Part shown: in pieces, positions 34,505 to 43,865 of the stretch
Layout of the letters: each line of letters opens with the position of its first letter
Numbering within the stretch: position 1 is the first letter of the stretch
Assembly (NCBI GenBank): GCA_946222005.1
Contig: CAMIHP010000003.1
Span: 76,738 to 140,737 of the forward strand
DNA length: 64,000 bases
From: an uncultured Candidatus Saccharibacteria bacterium
GTDB taxonomy: Bacteria > Patescibacteriota > Saccharimonadia > Saccharimonadales > Saccharimonadaceae
Direction: 5' to 3'
Notes under the pieces: generated by a model
What the model saw: the letters and a program-made list of their open reading frames with translations, nothing else
Database searches by the model: none
Told to the model about the DNA's origin: nothing
Made by a program: the position numbers and the translations under genes

Positions 34505-36352
34505 CTACCACCCGCCGCCACCTCCGCCGCCTCCGCCGCCGCCAGAGAAGCCACCACCAGTCGAGCCTCCACTAGACGACGAGAAGTCGCTAGAGCCAAC
34601 AGAGGTAGAATCGGACAGGCTACTCATACTCGAGACAAACATTGCTGCATTGAAGGCGCCGTGGCCAGCATACCAATCGGGCTGAGTGCCTACCTCCTCA
34701 TAGTACTGCCCCAGCTGCTGGCTCCACTGCTTCTCTTGGCCAAAGAGCACGGCATAGGGCAATACCCGCTCGTAGAGTTTGACAAGCTGGGCGTGGTCAC
34801 CAATATCAACCTTCTCGGCGGTCTCGGGGCTCTGCAATAGGCGCAGGCGGTCGGCCTCAGCGTAGCGGATATACATCTTGAGCCCCAGCAGGTAGCGGCG
34901 CAATGCCAGCCCTTTGTCCGATAGTGGCTTAGCAAAGCCCAGCTTACCAATGATAATCACAATAAAGACCCCTGGGAAGAAGAGGAATTGCAGCCCGCTG
35001 AGGAACGGCACAAACATCGTGGCTGCACACAGCAGCAGCACCAGCGTACCCAGCACACCTGCAAGGATACGGAAGCCCCGTGTGCCCTTCCGGCTTGTGT
35101 CGCGCAGCTTGTATGTGTGGTCGATGAGCTCATCGAGCTTCTTGGCGTTATCGCTCAGGCGGAAGGCGTAGGAGGTATTGTTGCGCAGCGTCTTGAGGTT
35201 GATGCGCTCGCCCACTGCAGGCAAGTGGCCGAAGATATCGCCCAGGATCTCTTGCTCCTCGGGGTGGAGGCTGCTGACATCTTTGATGACTTCAAGCTCG
35301 TACTGTGCCCGCGAGAAGAACGTCTTGGGCTTGACCTCAATCAAACGAATGTAGTGCCGCACCGCCCAATCGATCATCTGCGCCGCCATGGCTGAGCCCT
35401 TCACCATCCGGAATGGCCGCACGATCTCTGCCGCTGTTGTCACACTTGTGCTCGGTGGTGGTAGGTATTCTGGCACAATCGTCCCTAGCTCCTTGCTCCG
35501 GCCAATCGCCCGCTGATAGAGCCAATACACCACACTCGAGGCAAGCCCCAGCACCAGCATACTCACAAAGAATATGAGTGGAAGGAACGCCTCCAACCGC
35601 TCTTGAAACACCTCCCCGGGCGTCTTCTTATACTCCGCAAACGTCCCCTGTGGGAAGCCTACTGCCAGCGTCATACCAGCATATGGCGCAAGGTAACCCA
35701 CCGAGGCAGTTATGGTGTCGACGCTTGGTGACGTGACGGTGCAGGTGGTGCGACTCCCTTGCCTACCAGTGTAACATTGCGGCGGCGTCCGGCTGATGGC
35801 GGCAAGCTCGGGGCTCAGCTTGAGCGTAACGCTGGCATTGCTAATGGGTACGCGCCACGACGTACCAATCACATCCCAGTAGAATTCATTCTTCTGCGTA
35901 TCGCCATAGTTCCACGTGACATCACGCTGAGTGTAGGTAATGACGTATGTCTTGCTACCCGAGACGTAGGTGTCTTTGTTGCCAATGCGCAGGGTGTTGC
36001 CCGACCAACTATACTCATAATCATTACCATACTCATCCTGCACCGAGCCAAGCGCAAAGCTCGTGTGGTGGCCCTTGTACTGCGTGACGAACTCTGGCGC
36101 AAGGCCATGGTTCTGCTCTGGTGGGAAGTTTGCTGTAATGGTGAGCTTCGTCTTGAGGGTGGAGCGCTTCTCGCTATCGCGCCCAAGCTCCATATCAACC
36201 GCATATTTGGTAATGGTGAAGTTGTCTTTGCTGCTGCTCGATGATGAATAGGCTTGTACCGATGTGTCGGCCTGCATTGGCACTGCCCCGAGCGCGGTGC
36301 CAAGCAGCACCAAGCAGACACCGATTGCAGATATCACGCGTGTCATTCTCAT
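34505..36352 (-). CDS. DUF2207 family membrane protein
   Basis: About 615 residues. A signal peptide (about 3-25) leads an external N-terminal DUF2207 domain (about 40-240), a transmembrane helix (about 260-285), a cytoplasmic region, two close helices (about 430-475) and a C-terminus ending in Ser-rich stretch plus an eleven-residue Gly run and final Trp, the usual DUF2207 ending. The start at 36352 is chosen because TTGACA (36382-36387) and CACAAT (36359-36364) lie with 17-bp spacing inside any longer frame; transcription would start at this ATG. Function unknown. Confidence 0.88.
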   Translation of the reverse strand: MRMTRVISAIGVCLVLLGTALGAVPMQADTSVQAYSSSSSSKDNFTITKYAVDMELGRDSEKRSTLKTKLTITANFPPEQNHGLAPEFVTQYKGHHTSFALGSVQDEYGNDYEYSWSGNTLRIGNKDTYVSGSKTYVITYTQRDVTWNYGDTQKNEFYWDVIGTSWRVPISNASVTLKLSPELAAISRTPPQCYTGRQGSRTTCTVTSPSVDTITASVGYLAPYAGMTLAVGFPQGTFAEYKKTPGEVFQERLEAFLPLIFFVSMLVLGLASSVVYWLYQRAIGRSKELGTIVPEYLPPPSTSVTTAAEIVRPFRMVKGSAMAAQMIDWAVRHYIRLIEVKPKTFFSRAQYELEVIKDVSSLHPEEQEILGDIFGHLPAVGERINLKTLRNNTSYAFRLSDNAKKLDELIDHTYKLRDTSRKGTRGFRILAGVLGTLVLLLCAATMFVPFLSGLQFLFFPGVFIVIIIGKLGFAKPLSDKGLALRRYLLGLKMYIRYAEADRLRLLQSPETAEKVDIGDHAQLVKLYERVLPYAVLFGQEKQWSQQLGQYYEEVGTQPDWYAGHGAFNAAMFVSSMSSLSDSTSVGSSDFSSSSGGSTGGGFSGGGGGGGGGGGW

Positions 36353-36687
36353 GCATCGATTGTGCGCCATGCAGCGAGGAATGTCAAACGCGAGCATCGC
36401 CCAAGGATCACTGGTCTATGTAGTGCCTAGACCCTGCAACTTACCGCAACCTGCTATACTGTCCTTTCGATGAAATATTTGCCAGGATCAACCTCTCGTC
36501 GGTCTCGGCCCACCAGCGCCAAGGCCAAAAATTTGCTGCCACCAACTAGTCTATTCATCCTCAAATATCATCACCAATCACTTCCCTCCACCCCTGTTAA
36601 TATCTGTTCAAGCTATACCGCTTATGCTGTGATATTGCAAATGGTTATGCTATACTCACAGGCAATACCTAGTGGCTAATCAGCGAG
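36353..36687. other. Divergent promoter region
   Basis: It separates the DUF2207 gene (minus) from the large anchored protein (plus). A/T-rich, with -10-like TATACT near 36453 and 36651. A 69-codon plus-strand frame at 36470 is not protein-like. No RNA gene seen. Confidence 0.4.
36359..36387 (-). promoter_or_regulatory. Promoter defining a leaderless start for the DUF2207 gene
   Basis: TTGACA (36382-36387), 17-bp spacer, CACAAT (36359-36364), six bases before the ATG at 36352. Confidence 0.75.
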
Positions 36688-39057
36688 GTGAGGAGTATAG
36701 CAGGAGTGAGACGATATTGGACGCATTTTCGGTTTGCAGGTGTGGCAGCAGTGGTAGCGCTAGGAGTTGGCTTTATGCAGCTACATCAGGTGGCAATGGC
36801 CGAGCCCGCTACTAATTCTGGCTCCAATTCATCCACCAAAAAAGATAATAAGCCCGACATCTGCGATCCTAACACGATGCGCTTTAAGACCACAGCGCTG
36901 AGTTCCCCGACCGACAAAGCCCGCGCCGCTAAGGCCCTCGCCAACCTCCGCGGCCTCATGCAGCCCATCCGCAACGCTGGCGATGGCAGCACCATCACCG
37001 CCGCCAAGCAATACGGCACTGACTACACTGGCGAGATAAAGGGCTCATTCCAGCTTAAGAATAGTGGCAGCTATGCCACTGGTAATCCCACACCCCTCTC
37101 TGTCACCTCACCATCATCTGTGCCAGGCACCTACCGCGGCAAAGTCTCGGGCAAAGCACCCACCGGTGGCAGCCGCGTCGTCAAGGCCTTTCGCGCTACC
37201 GATGCCGAGTACGAGCAAGGCAAGGTCACCCCTGCCCAAGTGCAGGGCGATGGCAGCTGGACACTCGACCTCTCACCAGTCGATGGCAGCATTGGTGGCG
37301 AGTGGCGCTTCCGTCTCTACGATGCCAGCAGTGGCCAACCCCTCGGCGAGAGCTGGCCACGCGTCACTGAGTACCAAAATGTCGAGATCCAATCCTACGT
37401 GATTACCGACCAAACCTACCTCGTTGCCAAGCAAGCTGCCAACACCAATCGCACCTTTAGCTTCCCCGGCACCGAGAAGGGCCACAAGATGCTGCGTCTG
37501 GTGGATACGCGCAGCAACAAGATCCTCGCCGAGTACTTCCAGCCACAGCTGGCGGGGCTGATCCGCTCGTACGAGTTCTCGCCTGGCCAGGATGGTTACG
37601 GCACTCATCGCGTGCACTATTCATTTATGTACGATCAGTCGCTGGCGCTACTTGTGGCAGTTGGTGCGGGCGATAAAGCGATGGCAGACCAGCTTGTCAA
37701 TGGCTTCAAGACCATCCAGATCAAATCCGGTCGGTCGCGTGGTGCCTTTCCCTCCAGCGCCCACCAGCTCGACCCTAGCAACCAACAGGCGCGCTATTAT
37801 ACTGGCGGTGTCGCCTTCGTCCTCTACGCGCTCATCCGTTACCAAGAGAAATTTGGCGATATCAATGGCGTCAGCAGCATGGTGCGCTCTGCCCTGGCTT
37901 GGGTCAAGACTAAGAAAAGCACATCCGGCCCTGGTGCTGGCCTCTACCGCGGTGGCACAAATATCAATGATGATGACAACAACAAGCAGTTCGAAATCGC
38001 CTGGCACTCCACCGAGCATAATACCGACCTCTGGCACGTGTATGAGCGAGCCTCGCAAGTCTACGGCGACGCCAGCTACCGCCAAGAGGCCGACAGCCTG
38101 GCCAAAGTGATTATGGAGAAACTGTGGAATAAAGCCGAGAATCGCTTCGACCAAGGGCTTGACGACCACGCCAAAGCGCTGGACACCTCCAGCTGGGGCT
38201 CTATCTTCCTCAACGCAATCGGCGAGTACGACAAGGCCAAAGTCTCGCTAGCCTACACACGCAACTTTGCCATGAGCCGCGCAGGGTCTCAGGGCTACAC
38301 TCCATACCTGACGGGTACGTACACCCCCACTGTCTGGTTTGAAGGGACATTCGGCGTCACCCAGGCCTACAACGTCGCAGGCAACAAAGACGAAGTTGCT
38401 GCTAGCGCCCAGCGAACGTACCCATCTCAGGGAGCTAATGGTGCTTGGCCCTACGTCACCAATGTCGATGAGGCAAACCAAATGACGAATGCTTACTCCG
38501 TGGCCTCTACTGCTTGGTACTTGCTAGCTACCGCCTACCCTGATGCCATTTGGTCAGAATGCCGCACCGACAAAAAGCCCGACGAGAAGAAGCAGCCGCC
38601 AATGGTGCGCCACATCGGCAAGGTCACCCTAGACAAGTTCCTCGCTGGCGAAGACAAGCCACTGTGGGTCTTCATCCTTATCTCACTGCTCGCTCTCTTG
38701 GTTGGCATTGCCGCGCTTATTCTCTACCTTATCCGGCGTTATCGTGCTAAGAATACTGCCGCCACGCAGCTGGGTAGCAAAGATAGCAACACCCCTCCTG
38801 GTGGGCCACCAAGCCCGAGTGGTGGTAGCGGTACACCTCCGCCAAGCAGCCCACCACCTCCAAGCGGCTCAGCCAGCGGCCTGGGCGGTCTCGCAATGAG
38901 CGCTCCACCGCGCACCACTACCCCGCCGCCACGCTGCCCTGGCACAGCACCTAGCCGCGGCACGTCCATCGCCGTCCAGAGTGGCGCCGCGCACCATGCA
39001 TCACCACAACCCACACCAAGCAGCCCACCACCACGACCACCAAGTGTATCGGGTTAG
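36688..39057 (+). CDS. Large surface protein with (alpha/alpha)-barrel glycosidase-like domain and C-terminal anchor
   Basis: 789 residues. A signal helix (about 16-38) is followed by an N-terminal beta-rich part (about 60-275) and a helical domain (about 300-620) with repeated Trp/Tyr-rich motifs (EIAWHSTEHNTDLWHVYERA, TPTVWFEGTFGV) as in six-hairpin glycosidases. A transmembrane helix (about 655-680, LLALLVGIAALILYLI) and a basic RRYRAK stop-transfer anchor it, leaving a ~105-residue Pro/Ser/Gly/Thr-rich tail inside. Glycan cleavage is plausible; catalytic residues are not assigned. GTG 36688 is taken as start, with GTG 36706 (after AGGAG) as an alternative. Confidence 0.8.
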   Translation: MRSIAGVRRYWTHFRFAGVAAVVALGVGFMQLHQVAMAEPATNSGSNSSTKKDNKPDICDPNTMRFKTTALSSPTDKARAAKALANLRGLMQPIRNAGDGSTITAAKQYGTDYTGEIKGSFQLKNSGSYATGNPTPLSVTSPSSVPGTYRGKVSGKAPTGGSRVVKAFRATDAEYEQGKVTPAQVQGDGSWTLDLSPVDGSIGGEWRFRLYDASSGQPLGESWPRVTEYQNVEIQSYVITDQTYLVAKQAANTNRTFSFPGTEKGHKMLRLVDTRSNKILAEYFQPQLAGLIRSYEFSPGQDGYGTHRVHYSFMYDQSLALLVAVGAGDKAMADQLVNGFKTIQIKSGRSRGAFPSSAHQLDPSNQQARYYTGGVAFVLYALIRYQEKFGDINGVSSMVRSALAWVKTKKSTSGPGAGLYRGGTNINDDDNNKQFEIAWHSTEHNTDLWHVYERASQVYGDASYRQEADSLAKVIMEKLWNKAENRFDQGLDDHAKALDTSSWGSIFLNAIGEYDKAKVSLAYTRNFAMSRAGSQGYTPYLTGTYTPTVWFEGTFGVTQAYNVAGNKDEVAASAQRTYPSQGANGAWPYVTNVDEANQMTNAYSVASTAWYLLATAYPDAIWSECRTDKKPDEKKQPPMVRHIGKVTLDKFLAGEDKPLWVFILISLLALLVGIAALILYLIRRYRAKNTAATQLGSKDSNTPPGGPPSPSGGSGTPPPSSPPPPSGSASGLGGLAMSAPPRTTTPPPRCPGTAPSRGTSIAVQSGAAHHASPQPTPSSPPPRPPSVSG

Positions 39058-39454
39058 CTCACAGCGATGAGCGTACAAAAACCACCAGATCTTGCTGGTG
39101 GTTTTGTTTTGCGCAAACAGGCTCTCGTGACCATACTGCGGCAGTCTATAGTCTCCCCTTCTAGCATTTCTCTGCTCACACTGCACGCGCTAGCTTTTGC
39201 ATTGCAGCAAGGATGTTTTTGTATTCATCACGCGCATTAGCAATCAGACCTTACCAATTATCGCTTGAGCCAGATTCAGCCCAAAATAATGAGCGTTTTG
39301 CTATTTCTGTTTCTGTGCTTATATCATAGCTAACACGCTTATTGTACAAATCGTGCACGATGGTACACAACTAGCCTATCTATGCGCTACTGCAATCCCA
39401 CACTCACCTCGCACGAGTATAGTATGCGAGGCGCTAACAGCCCCAGCTACCACC
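39058..39454. other. Intergenic region between the surface protein and lysS
   Basis: It contains the strong plus-strand terminator at 39077-39105 and, near the lysS end, a small hairpin (CCTCGCA 39407-39413 with 39425-39431) that may stop lysS transcription. Nothing else recognisable. Confidence 0.4.
39077..39105 (+). terminator. Intrinsic terminator of the surface protein gene
   Basis: AAAACCACCA pairs with TGGTGGTTTT (39096-39105) around an 8-nt loop, followed by GTTTTG, 20 bases after the stop. Confidence 0.9.
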
Positions 39455-40960
39455 CTAATCCAGCCTCACCCCTGAATACACCGCCCGCGTCGTCTCGTCG
39501 ATGTCGCTTTTGAGCTGCGGGAATGGCACACCCTCACGCGCCGTGACGCCTTCGAAGATCCAAAAGACGCGCTCGCTAAAACCCCAGCCACAGGCCGGCG
39601 GCATGCCGTATTCCAGCATTTCCACGTAGTCGATATCCAGCATCATAGCTTCCTCATCGCCCGCATCGCGCATCTGCTGCTGCTCCACAAAGCGGTTCAG
39701 CTGGTCAATCGGGTCGTTCAACTCACTAAAGCCATTGCCAAGCTCGCTGCCGGCAATCACCGGCTGGAAACGCTCCACCGTCTGCGGGTTATCCGGGTTG
39801 GTTTTAGACAGCGGGCTGATGAACTTGGGCGTATTAACCAGCCAGACCGGCCCAGCCACGCCTTTACGGATATTCTTCCACAGTTTATCGATGCCGCGCG
39901 GGATGGAATCGGTCTTTTCTACCTCTAGGCCGTGTTCTTTCAGCTTAGCAGCGACTTCCTCGATCGTGGTATTATACACATCAATATTATAATGTTTATG
40001 GATCACCTCGGCATAGTCCCACACCTGCCACTGGCCGCTCATATCGACCTCAAACTCACCCAGAGTAAATTGCAGCGTGCCAAAGGTTCGCTCCAGCACA
40101 TACTTGTACATGTCTTCCATAAAGCGCATGCCCTGCTGCCAATCCCAATAGGCGGCGTACCACTCCATGGCGATGTGCTCGGGCAGGTGCTCGTCCGAAT
40201 AATTCTCGTTGCGAAAGCGCGGGCCAATATCGTACACCTTCTCGAACCCCGCTCCCAGCAGGCGCTTAAGCGGCAGCTCGTGGCTAATCCGCAGGTAAAA
40301 CTGCTGGCCATCCAGCGCGTCCATGTGGGTGACAAACGGGTTGGCATCCGCCCCACCGGTGGTGTGCTCCAGCACCGGCACGTTGACCTCAGTAAAGCCG
40401 TGTTGGTTGAGGTAATCGCGCGTCGCCTGCCAGAACGTGCTGCGGCGGTAAAAACGCTGGCGCACCGCTGGGTTAACATTCATATCCACGTAGCGGCGGC
40501 GGAAGCGTTCTTCTTTATTCTCGAGCTTTTCTGGCAGTGGCCGCAGGGCTTTGGTCAGCAAGCGTAGCTCGCGCACCCCCACCGAAATCTCACCCGTCTT
40601 CGTCCGCAGCACCGTGCCCGTCGCCTCCACAAAGTCACCGGTATCAAGCAGCCGCAGCTGCTTCATACCCAGGATACCGCGCGGAGCGTCAAGCTCGGCC
40701 ATGGTATCGCGCTGCAGATAGAGCTGCACTTCGCCGCTCGCGTCTTGCAGCTTGATGAAGGCCAATTTACCAAAGCTGCGGATAGACAGCACACGCCCCG
40801 CCACCGATATCTCCTGGCCAGCCAGTTCATCGTACTGCGAGACCACTGTCGCACAATCGTGTGTGCGCTCAGTGTGTGCTGGGTAGGGGTCAAGGCCGAG
40901 CTCGCGCAGCGCTGCTAATTTTCGTAATCGTTCGTTTCGGTAATCTTGTAATGTCGCCAT
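39455..40960 (-). CDS. lysS: Lysyl-tRNA synthetase, class II
   Basis: 501 residues. The N-terminal OB-fold anticodon-binding domain (about 50-140; ISVAGRVLSIRSFGKLAF) precedes the class II core with RRRYVDM, TGGADANPFVTH, LRISHELPLKRLL and motif 2 FRNENYSDEH. Motif 3 is unusual: GWGFSERVFW instead of the normal G-x-G-x-G-x-D/E-R, with Ser replacing the last Gly but the Arg kept. A TATAAT lies about eleven bases before the ATG. Confidence 0.95.
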   Translation of the reverse strand: MATLQDYRNERLRKLAALRELGLDPYPAHTERTHDCATVVSQYDELAGQEISVAGRVLSIRSFGKLAFIKLQDASGEVQLYLQRDTMAELDAPRGILGMKQLRLLDTGDFVEATGTVLRTKTGEISVGVRELRLLTKALRPLPEKLENKEERFRRRYVDMNVNPAVRQRFYRRSTFWQATRDYLNQHGFTEVNVPVLEHTTGGADANPFVTHMDALDGQQFYLRISHELPLKRLLGAGFEKVYDIGPRFRNENYSDEHLPEHIAMEWYAAYWDWQQGMRFMEDMYKYVLERTFGTLQFTLGEFEVDMSGQWQVWDYAEVIHKHYNIDVYNTTIEEVAAKLKEHGLEVEKTDSIPRGIDKLWKNIRKGVAGPVWLVNTPKFISPLSKTNPDNPQTVERFQPVIAGSELGNGFSELNDPIDQLNRFVEQQQMRDAGDEEAMMLDIDYVEMLEYGMPPACGWGFSERVFWIFEGVTAREGVPFPQLKSDIDETTRAVYSGVRLD

Positions 40961-41073
40961 AATTGCTTGCTATTATAGCGGAGAATGGGATGGTTGTCGA
41001 CTAGAGAGACGGCTTAATGGCTCCACTCTACCAGTTCTTAGAGAAGTGCGGCACTTAGCAGCTCATCTCTCTC

Positions 41074-41721
41074 CTATTTTGATTGCGAAGAAGTAGGTGG
41101 CGGTGCGCAGGCAATTGCGTGTGCGCCAGGGCCAGCTGCAGTCGTCGAGGCCTGTGTCTTTGCACCCGTACGCCCGATGTGGGGTGATGTCGTCATATTC
41201 CAGCCACCCTTGCCAGTCTCGCTTGGGCCAGTCATAATGGCAATTGGCACCTGCTGCGCCTCGCCTTCTGCGCTGAATGGATATACCAGTGTCGCTTGTG
41301 TCCGTTCTTGTTCACCCGTCGAGAATTTTACCATAGTGAGTCGTGTTGTGCTGCCATCAGGGTTTGTTATGGTTGTTTGTGGGTTTTCTGCCGTCACAGA
41401 TATCTCTTGGCGGGTTGTATCGCGGCAATGCGTCTCTCCAGTAGCTGGGTCGGTCATAAAGGGGTTATCTGCATACTCCGCCAGCTCACCAGAGGTAGGG
41501 TGTGCCACCGCGACCAGGTTTTTCTCGCCATGGTGGTAGTGCTGATAACCAAGATAGCCTCCACCAATCAGCGCCGCTGCAGCTGCCGTCAACGCGGTGA
41601 GCCGCCGCACTGCTGAGGTTTTATCGTGCTTAGATTTCGGCTGATCACACTCATGGTTTGGTCTCTTATATGCATGCCCCTTGCTAGGGCGATGTGCGTG
41701 TCGTGGTGTGTATCGAGCCAT
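41074..41721 (-). CDS. Hypothetical membrane-anchored protein
   Basis: 215 residues, unrecognised. A very basic His/Lys/Arg-rich cytoplasmic N-terminus (1-40), one helix (about 42-58, LTALTAAAAALIGGGYLGYQ), then an external Thr/Ser/Gly-rich domain with two Cys (THCRDTT and AIACAPP). AAGGAG precedes the ATG; promoter at 41758-41786. Confidence 0.7.
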   Translation of the reverse strand: MARYTPRHAHRPSKGHAYKRPNHECDQPKSKHDKTSAVRRLTALTAAAAALIGGGYLGYQHYHHGEKNLVAVAHPTSGELAEYADNPFMTDPATGETHCRDTTRQEISVTAENPQTTITNPDGSTTRLTMVKFSTGEQERTQATLVYPFSAEGEAQQVPIAIMTGPSETGKGGWNMTTSPHIGRTGAKTQASTTAAGPGAHAIACAPPPTSSQSK

Positions 41722-41757
41722 CGTCGGTCTCCTTGGGCTGTTAATGGTTGATTACCT

Positions 41758-41786
41758 ATCATAGCATAACATCGACGATAATGCAA
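41758..41786 (-). promoter_or_regulatory. Promoter of the 41074-41721 gene
   Basis: On the minus strand, TTGCAT (41781-41786), 17-bp spacer, TATGAT (41758-41763), about 36 bp before the start codon. Confidence 0.7.
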
Positions 41787-42047
41787 TGATGGTGAGTTGC
41801 TTATGGTTGAGGATGGTTCTTGCGCATTGCCCGCAGATTGAGCACTATTAGGCTAGGCTTTTTGCGTATATATGCGCTTTTCTCATGCCAAGATCAGAGG
41901 CCAGCCACTCACAATGAGCTTTCTCGTGCCATCAAGCAAATGCAATAGGAGAAAGGCAAACGCACACCATAAATAAACCACAAGAGCCAGAGACATGCGC
42001 CACGTGTGAATCAGCCCCTACTACCTCTGCCAGTACTAATAAAAAAA

Positions 42048-42069
42048 CCGAGCAGCGCACACTGCTCGG
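42048..42069 (-). terminator. Intrinsic terminator of greA
   Basis: CCGAGCAG (42048-42055) pairs with CTGCTCGG (42062-42069); on the minus strand TTTTTTTATT follows. Confidence 0.9.
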
Positions 42070-42089
42070 CCTATTATCTTGAGATACGC

Positions 42090-42548
42090 TTATTGCACCT
42101 GCTGGATGGTGTAGGTGATCTCGCCCTTGGGGGTGGTGATCGTCACCTGCTCGCCTGCGCGATGGCCCAGCAAGGCTTGGCCAAGCGGCGATTCGTCGCT
42201 AATCTTGTTCTCCAGCGGGTCGGCCTCAACTGGCCCTACCACAGTATAGGTCTTTTCTAACCCAGCGTCCGAAGCGAGGGAGACAGTACTGCCCAGGTGG
42301 ATGGCGCCAGTGCTTGGGGCAGTAATTTGCTCGGCATTGAGCAAGATCTCCTCGATTTCGGCAATGCGCGTCTCCACCACGCCTTGCTCTTCGCGTGCGC
42401 TGTCGTACTCGGCGTTTTCACTCAGGTCGCCGTAGTCGCGGGCCTCAGCAATCTTCTCGGCAATTTCGCCGCGGCGACCCTTCAGCTCCTCCAGCTCTGC
42501 CTCGAGCTCTTGGCGGCCAGTATCAGTAATCTGGTAGGTTTTTTTCAT
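42090..42548 (-). CDS. greA: Transcription elongation factor GreA
   Basis: 152 residues: N-terminal antiparallel coiled coil (about 8-72, ELEAELEELKGRRGEIAEKI) whose acidic tip rescues backtracked RNA polymerase, and a C-terminal FKBP-like domain ending in SPLGQALLGHRAGEQV. The ATG at 42548 is preferred to 42557, which would leave one base after AAGGAG. Downstream of proS and followed by a strong terminator. Confidence 0.96.
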   Translation of the reverse strand: MKKTYQITDTGRQELEAELEELKGRRGEIAEKIAEARDYGDLSENAEYDSAREEQGVVETRIAEIEEILLNAEQITAPSTGAIHLGSTVSLASDAGLEKTYTVVGPVEADPLENKISDESPLGQALLGHRAGEQVTITTPKGEITYTIQQVQ

Positions 42549-42599
42549 TATCTTCATACTCCTTTCTTGCAAAGTCGGTGAGGCATGCCAGGGGCATGG

Positions 42600-43865
42600 C
42601 TACACCTTGCGACAAGCTCCGCAATGGTTACCCAGTGTAGCAAGCAATTGGCTTGTCGTCAAGCGCTGCTGCTTGCCTGTCCGGCGATCTACGACTTCCC
42701 ACTCCTCTGTCTCAAGCAGCCGGTCGCTTACCGTGACGCGGGTTGGCATACCCAGGAGTTCGGCGTCGGCGAATTTCTCCCCAGGGCGGGCGGCGCGGTC
42801 GTCATACAGCACGCTGATGCCAGCCTGCTGCAGTGTATCGTAGAGCTCATCGGCCGCTGCGACTGATTCCTTGCCAATCTGCACCAGGTGCACGCGGGCT
42901 GGGGCTATTTCTTCTGGCCACACTAGGCCTTTGTCGTCGGCGAACTTCTCCACAATCACGCCCATCACGCGGGTAATGCCAATGCCATAGCTGCCCATGT
43001 AGGCGTGGTGCTGGCGGCCATCCTCGCCGGTAAAGACCAGGCCCATCTCCTCTGATTTTTGGGTACCAAAGTTGAAGATATTGCCCACCTCGGCTGTTTT
43101 GACGCGCTCGAGCTCGCTTTTATCAATGCCAAGCTCACGCACAGCTTCGTCCACCACTTCTTCGTTAATCGCGAGGTCGCGGCCGCGGTGCAGGTAGATG
43201 TAGTCCTCACCTGCCTCACAAATCGTCTGGAATTCGTGGCTAAACTTGGTAAATGCTCCGCCGCTGGCAAACGTCACGTAGGTGTCATCCCCCAGGCCAA
43301 AGCGGCTATAGCAGCGCTTGTAGGCCTCGATAACCTCTTGGTAGTAGGCGTCCAAATCTTCCTTACTGGCGTGGATGCTATACATATCCTTCATGATAAA
43401 CTCACGCCCACGCATGATGCCGCTCTTGGCGCGCAGCTCGTTGCGGAGTTTGTTCTGGAATTGGTAGACGCTGATGGGCAGGTCTTTGTAGCTTGTGAGG
43501 TAGCTGCGCAGCAGTTCGATAATCGGCTCCTCGTGCGTCCAGCCAAAGCCGACTTCGGTGCCATCCTGCAGGTGCGACTTAAACCACACATCCACCAGCT
43601 CATCGCTCCAGCGGCCAGTCTCCTGCCAGAGCTCCTGGCGCTGCAGGGTGCTCATCAGCAGTTCTTGGCTGCTGATACGGTTCATTTCCTCGCGGACAAT
43701 CTGCTTGATATTCTCGAGCACGGCCAGGCCCAGCGGCGTATAGGAATAGACGCCGGCCATCGTCTTGTGCACGTAGCCAGCGCGAATCAGCAGCTGGGCG
43801 TTGTGCGCCACCTCATCGGCGGGGGCTTGTTTGCGGGTGCGGGTAAAGGTGTGTGATAATCGCAT
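42600..43865 (-). CDS. proS: Prolyl-tRNA synthetase, short form without editing insert
   Basis: 421 residues, class II. The core has motif 2-type RNELRAKSGIMRGREFIMKD and a SYGIGITRVMGVIVE motif 3, then an anticodon-binding domain (about 320-415). The ~180-residue INS editing domain of typical bacterial enzymes is missing: the sequence goes straight from the FGLGDDTYVTFASGG region to the EICEAGEDY part. A TATAAG (43873-43878) is seven bases before the ATG. The ~118-nt structured element at 43952-44068 lies 87 bases upstream on the same strand. Confidence 0.96.
   Translation of the reverse strand: MRLSHTFTRTRKQAPADEVAHNAQLLIRAGYVHKTMAGVYSYTPLGLAVLENIKQIVREEMNRISSQELLMSTLQRQELWQETGRWSDELVDVWFKSHLQDGTEVGFGWTHEEPIIELLRSYLTSYKDLPISVYQFQNKLRNELRAKSGIMRGREFIMKDMYSIHASKEDLDAYYQEVIEAYKRCYSRFGLGDDTYVTFASGGAFTKFSHEFQTICEAGEDYIYLHRGRDLAINEEVVDEAVRELGIDKSELERVKTAEVGNIFNFGTQKSEEMGLVFTGEDGRQHHAYMGSYGIGITRVMGVIVEKFADDKGLVWPEEIAPARVHLVQIGKESVAAADELYDTLQQAGISVLYDDRAARPGEKFADAELLGMPTRVTVSDRLLETEEWEVVDRRTGKQQRLTTSQLLATLGNHCGACRKV

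Larger units (their letters stand above)
41722..42089. other. Intergenic region between greA and the 41074-41721 gene
   Basis: It holds the promoter at 41758-41786 and the greA terminator at 42048-42069. In the remaining ~250 bases I see no coding sequence and no recognisable RNA. Confidence 0.4.

Noticed and set aside
36470..36679. 69-codon plus-strand frame before the large surface protein
   Set aside because: Ser/Pro/Leu-rich composition without protein-like pattern, no Shine-Dalgarno and no family; likely chance.
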